Positions 17,901 through 25,651 of a stretch of 64,000 nucleotides of DNA are shown piece by piece. A model generated the notes under the pieces. The model saw nothing but the letters and a program-made list of their open reading frames with translations. It searched no databases and was not told where the DNA came from. Position 1 is the stretch's first letter. The number at the start of each line of letters is the position of its first letter. A program made the translations under genes and the position numbers. Origin of the DNA: Nitrosomonas sp. (GTDB lineage Bacteria > Pseudomonadota > Gammaproteobacteria > Burkholderiales > Nitrosomonadaceae); assembly GCA_024281825.1 (NCBI GenBank), contig JAMWZY010000001.1, positions 186,001-250,000 on the forward strand, in the 5' to 3' direction.

Positions 17901-18409
17901 TTTGCAGGAGGGCCTTTCTCTTCTTTATCTGGAGATTGACTAAATTTTTCAATTAAGTCATTGATATTTAATTGATCATGGGTATCTCGACTTAACCAAA
18001 CTTTAGGTTCTGACAAGGTAATACTGGTAATCACTGGCGCACGATGTCTTATGGATTCGATACTGGCATCGACATACAACTTACCCAAGGAAAATAGCTG
18101 CTTGGTTGGTGCGGTTTCATCACCTGCTTTTTCTCCGATGCTAAAGTCGTGCACAATCAATTCAAGGCTATGCAATTTAAATTCAATGGCCGCTACTTTG
18201 ACCGGACGTTGCAGTAGTTCGGATAAGTGTATTTCCAATTGCGATTTTGCATAGCCAGGCAACCACCAATAACTCAACGCAACTAGGGTCAATATGAGCG
18301 CGGAAATAATGCTTAAGCTGATCGTCCAGCGCTTGTTACGTACCCAAAATCTTCGCTGATCCGTCGGCGGAATCCCTTCAGGATGCTGAATCTGTTCGGT
18401 CGATGTCAT
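14984..18409 (-). CDS. DUF748 AsmA-like envelope protein with OmpA-like C-terminus
   Basis: 1141 residues. One N-terminal transmembrane helix (about residues 28-52) is followed by AsmA/DUF748 beta-strand repeats, interrupted by a low-complexity Lys/Pro/Asn linker (about 420-520). The C-terminus has an OmpA/MotB-like peptidoglycan-binding fold: TITFVPGFAEINEEAAKRLQ, LEISGYADAAEDHDGLKLAL and ALAEQRATAAHNWLIE. Such proteins bridge the inner membrane and periplasm and belong to the same superfamily as YdbH, TamB and YhdP, thought to move phospholipids to the outer membrane. Its position ahead of ynbE and ydbL is the position YdbH holds in E. coli. Confidence 0.85.
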   Translation of the reverse strand: MTSTEQIQHPEGIPPTDQRRFWVRNKRWTISLSIISALILTLVALSYWWLPGYAKSQLEIHLSELLQRPVKVAAIEFKLHSLELIVHDFSIGEKAGDETAPTKQLFSLGKLYVDASIESIRHRAPVITSITLSEPKVWLSRDTHDQLNINDLIEKFSQSPDKEEKGPPAKFSVANIKIENGYFEFDDQLKSANHKISEINFGIPVIANFESALTNWVEPHFSAKINGSPFSLEGKLRPFAEKQEATLALKLDKFDLAEFDQYVPLPKGISFNSGLLDIDLLVTFTHVADQTPDVVLSGKAHLRRIAVKNSAVEEPYQAKFKQMTVNLANVYVMAQKPSQLAIKIEDIALIPSDEKTPALSLADLTIDKIGIDMNKHTIELDGITLERLRTTLRRDTTGNIDLLRLFKPTGGAATKKQPMQPHPIVNASKQKNTPVKNQSNNKARNTHKPTIALAQVPLPGRKPDPNKPAQPRVAGNDTPSNESEKKNRKDTIKTESTVITDKKPENKKTIPNDAPWRVQIKGINLAKAAIRYEDLNLTKTPPMVMEPLDITARNIDLTGAKPMNLSVKARINQRGNVKVDGTLAWAPLNTDLAMQLDSVDLVSLQGWANGKLHALITSGDISFHGNVKAQQDTQLNFNIVGDAKLDNLHVFDEKNAHDLLHWKKLDVSSLKVVSDPLRVDINTITFSDFYARMVLLPSGKLNLIDIVQIDKPIDVEVSSADNKNAVELKVTTSDIKPIDTYQVNPQKETLVHIGKVLLQRGNINFYDRFIKPNYHANLTGLHGQIGPLYPGKFGIIDVKGAIDKTAPLEIKGKIEPFSQEFFLDLTAKVKDIDLPPFSPYSGKYVGYAIEKGKLSADVQYHVEKGALTADNKIFLDQFTLGEKIDSENAVSLPLDLAISLLKNRNGEINLHLPLKGSINDPEFNLGGLIFEAFVNLIGKAATAPFTLIASMFEGGEELSTITFVPGFAEINEEAAKRLQSLASILADKPSLNLEISGYADAAEDHDGLKLALLQNKVKAQKLADQTEKGEAGGKLINVQLTPEEYSQYLTAAYKKEPFEKPKNIVGLTKSLPDAEMEQLILANIQITDNDLAALAEQRATAAHNWLIEEGSIPDSRIFIVSVSEAEKIEEKKGGRVEFLLK

Positions 18410-18471
18410 GGTGGCTTTATTTTGCTAATAAGAGACTGAGTAAGCAGGCTGATCGTATCTTACTGCAGTAA

Positions 18472-18924
18472 TCAATAATGCCCTCCCTCTTGTTTTAGGC
18501 TGATCAATTCCACATCAAAAATCAGAGTGGCATTAGGAGGAATGACATTACCCGCACCCCCCGATCCATAAGCCATCGATGGAGGAATGATTAATGTGCG
18601 CTGACCACCTACCTTCATGCCCAGTACGCCTTTATCCCAGCCTTTTATGACTCGCCCTGCACCTAACATGAAAGAAAACGGTTCTTTCCGATCATGCGAG
18701 CTGTCGAATTTCCTGCCTTTTTTATCGGTAGCATTTTCGTCATATAACCAGCCGGTATAATGAACATTGACTGTCTTGCCTACCTCTGCCTCTTCGCCAT
18801 GACCGAGTTTGACATCGATTTTTTGTAATTCGTTGGCATCCGCGAATGCCCATTGCGATGTTAAAGTCAGCGCAAAAAGCATGAAGATTAAATTGAATAA
18901 GTGCTTAAAATTGAATGTTCTCAT
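18472..18924 (-). CDS. FKBP-type peptidyl-prolyl isomerase, periplasmic
   Basis: 150 residues. Signal peptide ending near WAFA/DAN, then one complete FKBP domain: VNVHYTGWLYD, KGRKFDSSHDRKEPFSFMLG, VIKGWDKGVLGMKVGGQRTLIIPPSMAYG, GNVIPPNATLIFDVELI. Active-site aromatic and Asp residues (Tyr, Phe, Asp, Trp) are all in place. It probably catalyses prolyl isomerisation in the periplasm. It lies 62 bp upstream of the DUF748 gene and probably leads that operon. Confidence 0.92.
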   Translation of the reverse strand: MRTFNFKHLFNLIFMLFALTLTSQWAFADANELQKIDVKLGHGEEAEVGKTVNVHYTGWLYDENATDKKGRKFDSSHDRKEPFSFMLGAGRVIKGWDKGVLGMKVGGQRTLIIPPSMAYGSGGAGNVIPPNATLIFDVELISLKQEGGHY

Positions 18925-19137
18925 AGTTTCCTTTTAATTTTTACAATAGAAATTAATAACATTTAGCTAATCGCATCGAAGTATTATAACTGTTATGAAT
19001 AATTCGTCATTATCTGTGAGCATGTTACCCAATGAGGAATATGGAAAAAATGTTTTTCCCGTGCGTCATACAGTTTCTTTAATTTTATATTTAAAATGTT
19101 AATTGTTTACAAGTAATATTCATTTGGGAGGTTTTTT

Positions 19138-20121
19138 ATGGATTGCTTTAGCAGATTTGTCATTGCAGTGATTTTAACTGGGTTGTCTGCGAGTGTATCT
19201 GCAAGGAATTTTTCAGGCCTCTATGTGTTTGGCGATAGTCTTTCTGATTCCGGAAACATTGCGTTGATTATTGGTTCTGATCCCAATCAGATCATCACCG
19301 ACAACGGCTACATTCCGAATAGCCCGTATGCGTCTGGTCAGTTTACTGACGGTGATGTATGGGCGATGACCTTTGCCAGTGCCATAGGATTATCATCTTT
19401 TGCGCAGCCTGTTCTTGCCGGAGGCGGCAACTTCGCATTTGGTGGAGCGCGTACTAGTATCGACGGTTTGAATCTTCCACCCAGCTTGGTCACGCAAGGC
19501 GCTGTTTTTTTGGGAAGTACTGGTGGCATTGCGCCGCATGATGCGCTGTATGTATTACAAGGTGGTGGCAATGATGCACGCGATGCGTTGCTTGCAATTG
19601 CATCAGGTGCCGATCCACAATCTGTCATCGAAACGACGGCGACTTTATATGCACAATCCATTGGTTCGCTGGTTGATCAACTACAAACGGCCGGCGCTGA
19701 GCGTGTTGTGGTCTGGAATGTGCCAAATATTGGGCTGTTGCCTGCAATTACTCAGCAGGGATCGCAAGCTTCGTTCTTCGGTGAACAGGTAGCTTTAGCA
19801 ATGAACGACGCACTATCGAATCGCCTGTCCGAAGAGACCGGCGTTACTATCTTTGACGATTTTAATTTGGTCACTCAAGCAGTGATGAATCCTGCCGCAG
19901 CCGGCCTGATGAATGCAACGGATGCCTGTGGCGCTATTGTAGCTTGCGATTCTTCTACCTACTTATTTTGGGACGGACTCCATCCTACCTCCGCTGGTCA
20001 TGCACTACTGGCGCAACATATGATTCAAGCGATACCCGAACCCTCTACCTATTTGCTGTTAATTTCTGGGCTATTGTTGATCGGTGCGAGGGTTCGCTAC
20101 CAGCGTAGCAGTGAAAAATAA
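19138..20121 (+). CDS. SGNH/GDSL lipase-esterase with PEP-CTERM sorting signal
   Basis: 327 residues. Signal peptide (to about SVSA/RN), then GDSL block I VFGDSLSDSGN with the nucleophilic Ser, block III GGGNDARD, and block V WDGLHPTSAGH with the catalytic Asp-His. It resembles the phospholipase/lecithinase/haemolysin (SPLH) group. The C-terminus is a textbook PEP-CTERM: AIPEPSTYLLLISG, a hydrophobic helix, then RVRYQR. This implies processing by an exosortase encoded elsewhere. GGGAGG 7-8 nt upstream of the ATG supports the start. Secreted or surface lipid hydrolase, or EPS-associated protein. Confidence 0.9.
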   Translation: MDCFSRFVIAVILTGLSASVSARNFSGLYVFGDSLSDSGNIALIIGSDPNQIITDNGYIPNSPYASGQFTDGDVWAMTFASAIGLSSFAQPVLAGGGNFAFGGARTSIDGLNLPPSLVTQGAVFLGSTGGIAPHDALYVLQGGGNDARDALLAIASGADPQSVIETTATLYAQSIGSLVDQLQTAGAERVVVWNVPNIGLLPAITQQGSQASFFGEQVALAMNDALSNRLSEETGVTIFDDFNLVTQAVMNPAAAGLMNATDACGAIVACDSSTYLFWDGLHPTSAGHALLAQHMIQAIPEPSTYLLLISGLLLIGARVRYQRSSEK

Positions 20122-20201
20122 ACTCATAGAACGCACAATGCGAGAAACCGCCTTCGCTCTTCTTTTCTGCTAATCTAGTGTTTTTCTATTTAAACGACGC
20201 C

Positions 20202-20687
20202 ATGGAAATGGAAAAATCAACAAAACTGAAACTGTCAGCATCACCGGAAATGCGCACCAAAGTATTAACCGAATCACAAATCGCCAATCTCCTGAAATTG
20301 CATGATTCGCCGATGGTTCGGATGCTCTACTTGGTAGGTGGTTTTTTGGCATTATTCTTGGGTATCCTGGGGGCCGTCTTGCCAATATTGCCTACGACAC
20401 CGTTCATACTTTTGGCTGCAGCTTGCTTTGCCCGCGGATCGGAACACTTTCATCGCAAATTGATGGAAAATAAAATCACCGGGCCTATTGTTTACGAATG
20501 GTTGATTTATCACAGCATACCTGAACGCGTTAAACGCTGGGTGTATGTGCTGATTACCCTATCATTCGGCAGTTCTATACTTATCGTGCCCGAAATGTGG
20601 CAAAAAATAATGCTGGTAACGTTAGGAAGCATTTTGGCTTTTTGTATTTGGCGCATACCTGTCCGGAAGATTCGGCAATCCCCGTGA
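20202..20687 (+). CDS. YbaN-family (DUF454) inner-membrane protein
   Basis: 161 residues from ATG 20202; an upstream in-frame GTG at 20178 is less likely. The DUF454 signature LGILGAVLPILPTTPFILLAAACFARGSE is present around the first two membrane helices, followed by a short HHKLxxNxxxGP-like segment (FHRKLMENKITGPIVYEW) and two further helices. Function unknown throughout the family. Confidence 0.85.
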   Translation: MEMEKSTKLKLSASPEMRTKVLTESQIANLLKLHDSPMVRMLYLVGGFLALFLGILGAVLPILPTTPFILLAAACFARGSEHFHRKLMENKITGPIVYEWLIYHSIPERVKRWVYVLITLSFGSSILIVPEMWQKIMLVTLGSILAFCIWRIPVRKIRQSP

Positions 20688-20763
20688 TGTGAATTTTCTG
20701 AAAAAGCCCCCTGATTATGCTAAAGTCTTGGGTTTAGATTGGTCTTAAAAGGGAGACAAAGCA

Positions 20764-20952
20764 ATGGATTACAGTTACGAATCCGATCATACGAAATTCA
20801 TCCGTGAATTACTTGAAAAGAACCCAGAATTACAAGAAAAGCGCAAAACTGCGCGGGACATGTGGTGGGATAAAAAACTCAATAAAGAAGAACAAAAAAA
20901 GTTTAAAGAATCCAGTGATCCCATGAAACCGTATGTTTATTTTGGTGGATAA
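20764..20952 (+). CDS. DUF3460 family small protein
   Basis: 62 residues, highly charged. The pattern YSYESDHTKFIRELLEKNPEL, then RDMWWDKKLN and a closing PYVYFGG match the DUF3460 family, found mainly in betaproteobacteria. GGGAG precedes the ATG. Function unknown. Confidence 0.85.
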   Translation: MDYSYESDHTKFIRELLEKNPELQEKRKTARDMWWDKKLNKEEQKKFKESSDPMKPYVYFGG

Positions 20953-20970
20953 ATCTTGTCGATATCCAGC

Positions 20971-21504
20971 ATGAAAATTCGTACGCTCTTATCCTTAACA
21001 ATTCCGTTTTCTTTGGTTGCGTGTAGTCACCTTCCCGAAACACTGCAGATCAGCGAGGAAACGCCTCGAAGTTTTAACCAGCAGTTTTCTGGTGAACATA
21101 CAGCGTTAGCGAAATGTGTTATCAATAAATTGCGGTCTGACGGTAAGCGCGCGCTTCACAATTTGCACTTTAAGCAGCGGGAATTTTCAGACAGAGAAGC
21201 TTCAGAAATTCTTGCTCTGGATACGCGTTACTTATCGAATGTATATCCTGCTTACGCTCCTTCCAATCCCGATGCCGTTCAAATATCGGGAGGACTGTAT
21301 ACAGAAACCACAGAATCTCTTTCTTACGAAGCTAGAGCGAGCGAGAGAAGCCAAATGGCGTTCACTTTTTCCTTGTTGCTGGAGAAAAATGATTATGCTT
21401 CTACCATGGCCACTTTGGAGGGCGATCATTACACTGGGGAAATTGGCTGGAAAATACTTGAATCTTGTGCCTCAGTAGTCTCAGAGCAACCCCCAACCCC
21501 GTAA
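20971..21504 (+). CDS. predicted lipoprotein, unknown function
   Basis: 177 residues from ATG 20971; a TTG at 20956 would add five residues. Lipobox LVAC gives a lipidated Cys near residue 18. The mature protein has no recognised domain; a Ser/Thr-rich mixed alpha-beta sequence contains two further Cys (KCVINK and ESCASV) that could pair. Begins 18 bp after DUF3460, so likely co-transcribed. Confidence 0.65.
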   Translation: MKIRTLLSLTIPFSLVACSHLPETLQISEETPRSFNQQFSGEHTALAKCVINKLRSDGKRALHNLHFKQREFSDREASEILALDTRYLSNVYPAYAPSNPDAVQISGGLYTETTESLSYEARASERSQMAFTFSLLLEKNDYASTMATLEGDHYTGEIGWKILESCASVVSEQPPTP

Positions 21505-21563
21505 ATACTAAAGATATTTTTAGCATAAATTCATTTGCGAGGCTACCTAAGCATAAGCGATGC

Positions 21564-22403
21564 CTAATTGTTATTGCCTGATTTTGCCAACAGAAAATCC
21601 AGCATGCGGGTCGGAAGTAACCTTCGTAAGGTACCAAATAAATAAGTTGGAAAGGTCACATAATAGTGCGGTTGAGGTTGCTTACTTTCCAATGCATGAA
21701 TGACTCGATCCAATACGGCCTCAGGAGGCAGTGTAAACGGAACGGCTACAGGTCCTGGTTTGTTTAAGCGGTTGAGTACGCCCTGATATTTTTCCCTGTG
21801 TACGCTATTCTCTACGTCGATATATTTCAATAACGCTTTCATCGAATTTGTCCGGAATTGGCTGGTAATGGGTCCCGGTTCAATTAAACTAACATGAATA
21901 TTGGTGCCGCGGAGTTCTAACCGCATCGTGTCACTCAAGCCCTCAATGGCATATTTGGAAGCATTGTATGCCCCTCTGAAAGGCAGTGAAACTAGCCCTA
22001 ATACTGAGCTATTTTGAATGATTCTTCCATATCCCTGGCGGCGCATCACCGGTATTGCCAGATTCGTGAGCTCCTGCCAGCCGAAAACATTGGTTTCAAA
22101 TTGTTCACGCAATGCATCGCGGCTTAAGTCTTCAATAGCGCCCGGTAGACCAAATGCACCGTTGTTGAATAACGCATAGAGTTGGCCATTGGTTCGGCGC
22201 AGCGTTTCTTCGAAAGCAAAATGGATCGAATTGGAGTCAGTCAAGTTTAAACGAAAGCTTTCTAGCCCCTGTGCTTCTAACGTCACTACATCTGCCTGCT
22301 TTCTAGCGGTTGCTAATACTTGGTAGCCGCGCGCTTGCAATCCTTTCGCAACGCAATAACCGATTCCACTGGAACATCCTGTTATTAATATTGTTTTTTT
22401 CAT
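21564..22403 (-). CDS. short-chain dehydrogenase/reductase
   Basis: 279 residues. Rossmann motif TGCSSGIG (residues 8-15), NNGAFG near residue 80, catalytic Ser in NSSVLGLVSLP, and YNASK (Tyr146, Lys150), all classical SDR. The C-terminal extension (PTYLFGTLRRLLPTRMLDFLL) resembles the SDR group of retinol-dehydrogenase-like or lipid-modifying enzymes. Substrate unknown. Transcribed against the preceding lipoprotein gene with no visible shared terminator. Confidence 0.88.
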   Translation of the reverse strand: MKKTILITGCSSGIGYCVAKGLQARGYQVLATARKQADVVTLEAQGLESFRLNLTDSNSIHFAFEETLRRTNGQLYALFNNGAFGLPGAIEDLSRDALREQFETNVFGWQELTNLAIPVMRRQGYGRIIQNSSVLGLVSLPFRGAYNASKYAIEGLSDTMRLELRGTNIHVSLIEPGPITSQFRTNSMKALLKYIDVENSVHREKYQGVLNRLNKPGPVAVPFTLPPEAVLDRVIHALESKQPQPHYYVTFPTYLFGTLRRLLPTRMLDFLLAKSGNNN

Positions 22404-22535
22404 CGGTTTTTAGTTAGTTGTTAATAATTAAAGACAATTACTTTTTTCGCAGCACGATTATGCATACCATGTAACAATATCGTTGGATTAGTCAATATGC
22501 CACTCTACAAAAAATAACACCAGAAAAGATGCCCT

Positions 22536-22901
22536 ATGTCAAAGATATTGTTTCGATTAAATGGTGCTCCTGACGATGAAATTGAAGAAGTCCGCGAGCT
22601 ATTAACGCAGCATGCTATTGATTTTTATGAAACGCCGCCAGGAAATTGGGGAGTCTCAATACCGGCTCTTTGGGTGACAGAGGAAGATCAATTCGAGCAA
22701 GCGCGTACTTTATTAGATGCCTATCAACGTGAACGTTCCAACCGAATCAAGAACGAATTATTGTTATTGAAACAAACAGGGGCAAACAAAACCTTCATCG
22801 ATATGATTAAGCAAAATCCGATGAATTTTACAATTCACCTCGTGGTCGCATTACTGGTAATCTATTTGTCGATTCGGTTAATCTGGGATCTCGGCCAATA
22901 A
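22536..22901 (+). CDS. DUF6164 family membrane-anchored protein
   Basis: 121 residues. The N-terminal cytoplasmic domain (LFRLNGAPDDEIEEVRELL, then FYETPPGNWGVSIPALWV) matches the DUF6164 pattern related to DUF2007-like signal-transducing domains. A single C-terminal transmembrane helix (FTIHLVVALLVIYLSIRLIW). Function unknown. Confidence 0.8.
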   Translation: MSKILFRLNGAPDDEIEEVRELLTQHAIDFYETPPGNWGVSIPALWVTEEDQFEQARTLLDAYQRERSNRIKNELLLLKQTGANKTFIDMIKQNPMNFTIHLVVALLVIYLSIRLIWDLGQ

Positions 22902-23015
22902 TTTTGCCAAGTGTTTGTAAATGACAGAAACGCATTCGATGAATACAACCGGCTGAATGCGGTATCATAGTCATTCAACGATTATTTGATCCAAATTACC
23001 TAAGAGGAAGAAAAC

Positions 23016-23537
23016 ATGAGAAGTTTTATTAAACTATTAGTATTGGGCCTGATTGCAATACCTTTATATACACAAGCGGGTGGAAATCCCGATCATGTAA
23101 AGTTTCCACAAGGCTACGAAAAAGATTTTAAACAATATGCCACAATGAATCGTGCCAATCAAACACAAGTGGCCAAGCTCTATGCAAACGAAGCAGCCGT
23201 TAATAGCTATACTAAAGATAGCAAGAGCGGATCGGGTTCTGTGATCGTGATGGAAATCTACGATACGAAAAAAGGTGGTGACGGTAAGCCGGTAGCAGGT
23301 AAGGATGGACTTTTTGAGATCGATGCTTTGGCGGCAGTTGCTGTGATGGAAAATAAAGATAACTGGGAGGCATCTTTTAGTAAAGAAGATCGCACTGGAA
23401 ACTGGGGGTTTGCAGTCTATAATCCGGATGGCACCGCGAAAAGCAACGATCTGAACTGCGTTCAATGTCATACACCGTTACAAGCACAAGACTATCTGTT
23501 TACTTACCAAAAACTCGTTGAATTCGTTAAGAAATAG
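23016..23537 (+). CDS. cytochrome P460-family protein, probably cytochrome c'-beta type
   Basis: 173 residues. Signal peptide to about TQAGG; P460-fold features FPQGYEKDFKQY, SGSVIVMEIYD, NWGFAVYNPDG; one c-haem site CVQCH (148-152) near the C-terminus, as in the family. In N. europaea cytochrome P460 the haem is cross-linked to a Lys in a strand reading TVTVKELV; the matching position here is Met79. This suggests a non-cross-linked cytochrome c'-beta-type protein that binds NO rather than a hydroxylamine-oxidising P460. The alignment is by eye. AGAGGA precedes the ATG. It is a single-gene unit ending at a hairpin. Confidence 0.85.
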   Translation: MRSFIKLLVLGLIAIPLYTQAGGNPDHVKFPQGYEKDFKQYATMNRANQTQVAKLYANEAAVNSYTKDSKSGSGSVIVMEIYDTKKGGDGKPVAGKDGLFEIDALAAVAVMENKDNWEASFSKEDRTGNWGFAVYNPDGTAKSNDLNCVQCHTPLQAQDYLFTYQKLVEFVKK

Positions 23538-23554
23538 ACGAAGCATATTTCTAA

Positions 23555-23592
23555 CCCGGGTCAGGTGATGCCATTCTGCTAACCTGACCGGG
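23555..23592. terminator. hairpin after the P460-family gene
   Basis: CCCGGGTCAGGT pairs with ACCTGACCGGG across a 15-nt loop (one bulged G). GC-rich but not followed by a clear T-run, so either a weak intrinsic terminator or an mRNA-stabilising stem. Confidence 0.5.
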
Positions 23593-23887
23593 TGCGTGTC
23601 TCTGCACTAAATTGCTGCCGAGAACTCGGCTACACAAAATCCTCTGTAAAACTAGTATCCAATCAATGTGCGTATGGAGCGAGCAGTTTATTAGCCTATT
23701 ACCAGTTTTTCGTAAAGGAAAAATGTATCTTTTAAATCTGTAGCGGAATTTAAAAGTGCTCATTTTCGCAATCTCTATAGCAGTACTCTGTAAAACCCTA
23801 CCTTAAAAATAATCAATTAGAAGAGTCTATTAAGTCTTTGCAAGCGAGTTTTTGCAAAGATATCCCTGTAAAGCTTAGGGTGTTAGG

Positions 23888-23904
23888 TGCGACAATTTGC
23901 CGCA
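23888..23904 (+). promoter_or_regulatory. palindromic operator candidate, copy 3
   Basis: TGCGACAATTTGCCGCA, identical over all 17 bases to copy 2 and followed by the same TTG. It lies 275 bp upstream of the paralogue B start. Confidence 0.65.
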
Positions 23905-24179
23905 TTGTCTTTTATCCATGCAGGAAATACCATTCCATTCGAAGTTTGTCTCTATCGTACCAATGTGTGCTTGAAAAATTATTTTTGGCAATAAAGCGCA
24001 GACGCGGAACATTAAAAAACAAATTTCTTTGTAAATCGACTTCTTTCATCATGTTTTCATGCTCTGAAAGTTATAAGCCTCTACCTCACGTATGCGTGTG
24101 AAGGAAGTGGATTTTTATGAATTGTAAAAAATGAAAGTAGCTATTAAAGCTATTTAAAGAAAAAGGAGAAATTCTCGAA

Positions 24180-24938
24180 ATGAAATCTATTCAACAAGTT
24201 AAGAATATGACGAAAGTAGCGTTAGCGGTTGCTGCACTCGTTGGCTTTTCACACAATGCCTTGGCGCATACCCGGTTGGACACGCCTATAGTGCCAGAAG
24301 GGGTAAGAGTTAAAAATAATGTTGTCATTGGTCACGCATGCGGTGATGGAACATCTATCATTGCGAGCTCGGTGGTTTTCCCGGATGGGCAGGACTCCAC
24401 ATTAAAAGTGAATGGTACTGTCGTTACTGATAAAACGATTGCCGATTATGTGACCAATTATGGCAACTTGTATCAAAAAGTCTTAGATACTGGCACGTTT
24501 AAACAAGAAGATGAAAAACATGATGAACAGGGAAACACGGTAGGTTTCTATGTCAGGGAAGGAAAAATGCCTGCTTATTATACGGTTTTCCTACCATTCA
24601 GAGCCAGTGCGCATACCTTTGAACCGAGTTCTTGTGCTTCTAGCGTCAAAGTAGTTGTTGCAATTTCAGATATATGCAAGGTTACCAATGTTTCAGGTCT
24701 TTCTGATGCGACTGTGAATATGTGGACACCTGCCGTTGGATCGATTTTTGACGGTGTAGGTTTGCATGGCTATGATTCTCCCGCAACATTAACGATTACA
24801 CGAGATCTGGCTGCTAATCCATTGCCAGGAGATTGTTCCGAAGCGGGCGATGCTGTGGAATTGATCCCATCCAAAGCGCAAATGGATCGTGATATGCCGA
24901 TTGTTGTCAAAGGCAAGCAATGGTGGCCTAAACAATAA
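24180..24938 (+). CDS. secreted DUF1775/YcnI-like protein with predicted N-terminal His (paralogue B)
   Basis: 252 residues. AAGGAG lies about 12 nt upstream of the ATG. Signal peptide ends NALA, giving His30 as mature residue 1 (HTRLDTPIVPEG). Shared with the 2933 and 26424 proteins: HACGDG then IIASSVVFPDG, four Cys (HACG, SSCASS, SDICKVT, GDCSEA), a MWTPAVGS motif, DRDMPI and a terminal WWP. The N-terminal His and the HxCG segment recall copper-binding DUF1775 (YcnI) proteins. Predicted periplasmic or surface copper protein. A terminator-like stem downstream separates it partly from the HEAT-repeat gene. Confidence 0.7.
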   Translation: MKSIQQVKNMTKVALAVAALVGFSHNALAHTRLDTPIVPEGVRVKNNVVIGHACGDGTSIIASSVVFPDGQDSTLKVNGTVVTDKTIADYVTNYGNLYQKVLDTGTFKQEDEKHDEQGNTVGFYVREGKMPAYYTVFLPFRASAHTFEPSSCASSVKVVVAISDICKVTNVSGLSDATVNMWTPAVGSIFDGVGLHGYDSPATLTITRDLAANPLPGDCSEAGDAVELIPSKAQMDRDMPIVVKGKQWWPKQ

Positions 24939-24966
24939 ATCTGCATTAGCTTATAGTGTTTAAATT

Positions 24967-25020
24967 AGAGAATGGATGAGAGAAGATCGAAGAGCGCTTT
25001 TGTCTATTCTCTCTTTTTTT
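24967..25020 (+). terminator. intrinsic terminator or attenuator
   Basis: AGAGAAT (24967-24973) pairs with ATTCTCT (25006-25012), and eight T residues follow within 25013-25020. It sits between paralogue B and the HEAT-repeat gene, so it may lower downstream expression rather than end the operon. Confidence 0.6.
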
Positions 25021-25031
25021 AGAGGAATTTC

Positions 25032-25619
25032 ATGATGATGAAATTACAACCCAAGCATCTCCATCGGTCGTTATTCATGGTTTTATCGTTAAGCATACTG
25101 GGGTTTACGCAGTTTGTTTATGCAGAAAATAACGATGCTTCAAACCGCTCGAATGTAGCGTTTGACAGTCTTGCATCAGTGCAAGTCCAATGTTTTTCAG
25201 GTGAGAACGAGCTATTGGTCGATCAAGTTGTTACTGATGAATTGACGCAGCAAGCCGCATCTAAAGTTGCTGAAGAGCGTGTTGCCGCATTGTCTCGGTT
25301 AGCAACATCAGTACCTATTGATGTTGTAGTTCGGCAAAAAATCATACAAACAGCCTTACAAGACGCAGACCCTCGTGTTAGGGGACAGGCTGTTTATGCA
25401 TTGGTGCAGCAAAATTGTGCGGACAGTTTATTGCTGCTCGAGCAAGCACTCGATGACAGTGAGCTTTCCGTACGCCTGATGGCGCTAGATGGCTTAATGG
25501 GCGATGACCGCAGTGTAGCTCTGTTGAAAAATGCGTTAAAGGATGATGAACAAGCTGTTCGTGAACTTGCTGCAGTTAAGCTTGAGAGCCTTTTTCCGAC
25601 AGCAGGAACTGTGAAATAG
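25032..25619 (+). CDS. secreted HEAT-repeat protein
   Basis: 195 residues. Signal peptide (hydrophobic LFMVLSLSILGFTQFVYA, cleavage before EN). The mature part holds three to four HEAT/PBS-lyase-like repeats: EERVAALSRLATSVPIDVVV, DADPRVRGQAVYALVQQ, DDSELSVRLMALDGLM and DDEQAVRELAAVKLESL. Such repeats are protein-protein scaffolds. It lies between two genes for His-first secreted proteins, 93 bp and 32 bp away, so a partner or chaperone role is plausible but inferred. Confidence 0.75.
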   Translation: MMMKLQPKHLHRSLFMVLSLSILGFTQFVYAENNDASNRSNVAFDSLASVQVQCFSGENELLVDQVVTDELTQQAASKVAEERVAALSRLATSVPIDVVVRQKIIQTALQDADPRVRGQAVYALVQQNCADSLLLLEQALDDSELSVRLMALDGLMGDDRSVALLKNALKDDEQAVRELAAVKLESLFPTAGTVK

Positions 25620-25651
25620 CGGTATTACAAAAACGATTCTAGGGGACAGAT

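Larger units (their letters stand above)
23538..24179. other. 642-bp intergenic region upstream of paralogue B
   Basis: AT-rich with no convincing gene. It holds the hairpin following the cytochrome gene and one copy of the 17-bp palindrome at 23888. The 275 bp between palindrome and start codon is longer than at the other four loci and could include a leader; no riboswitch was recognised. Confidence 0.5.

Noticed and set aside
23838..24101. 87-codon plus-strand frame upstream of paralogue B
   Set aside because: It spans the operator palindrome, has unusual composition and no RBS; it is best read as promoter/leader DNA.
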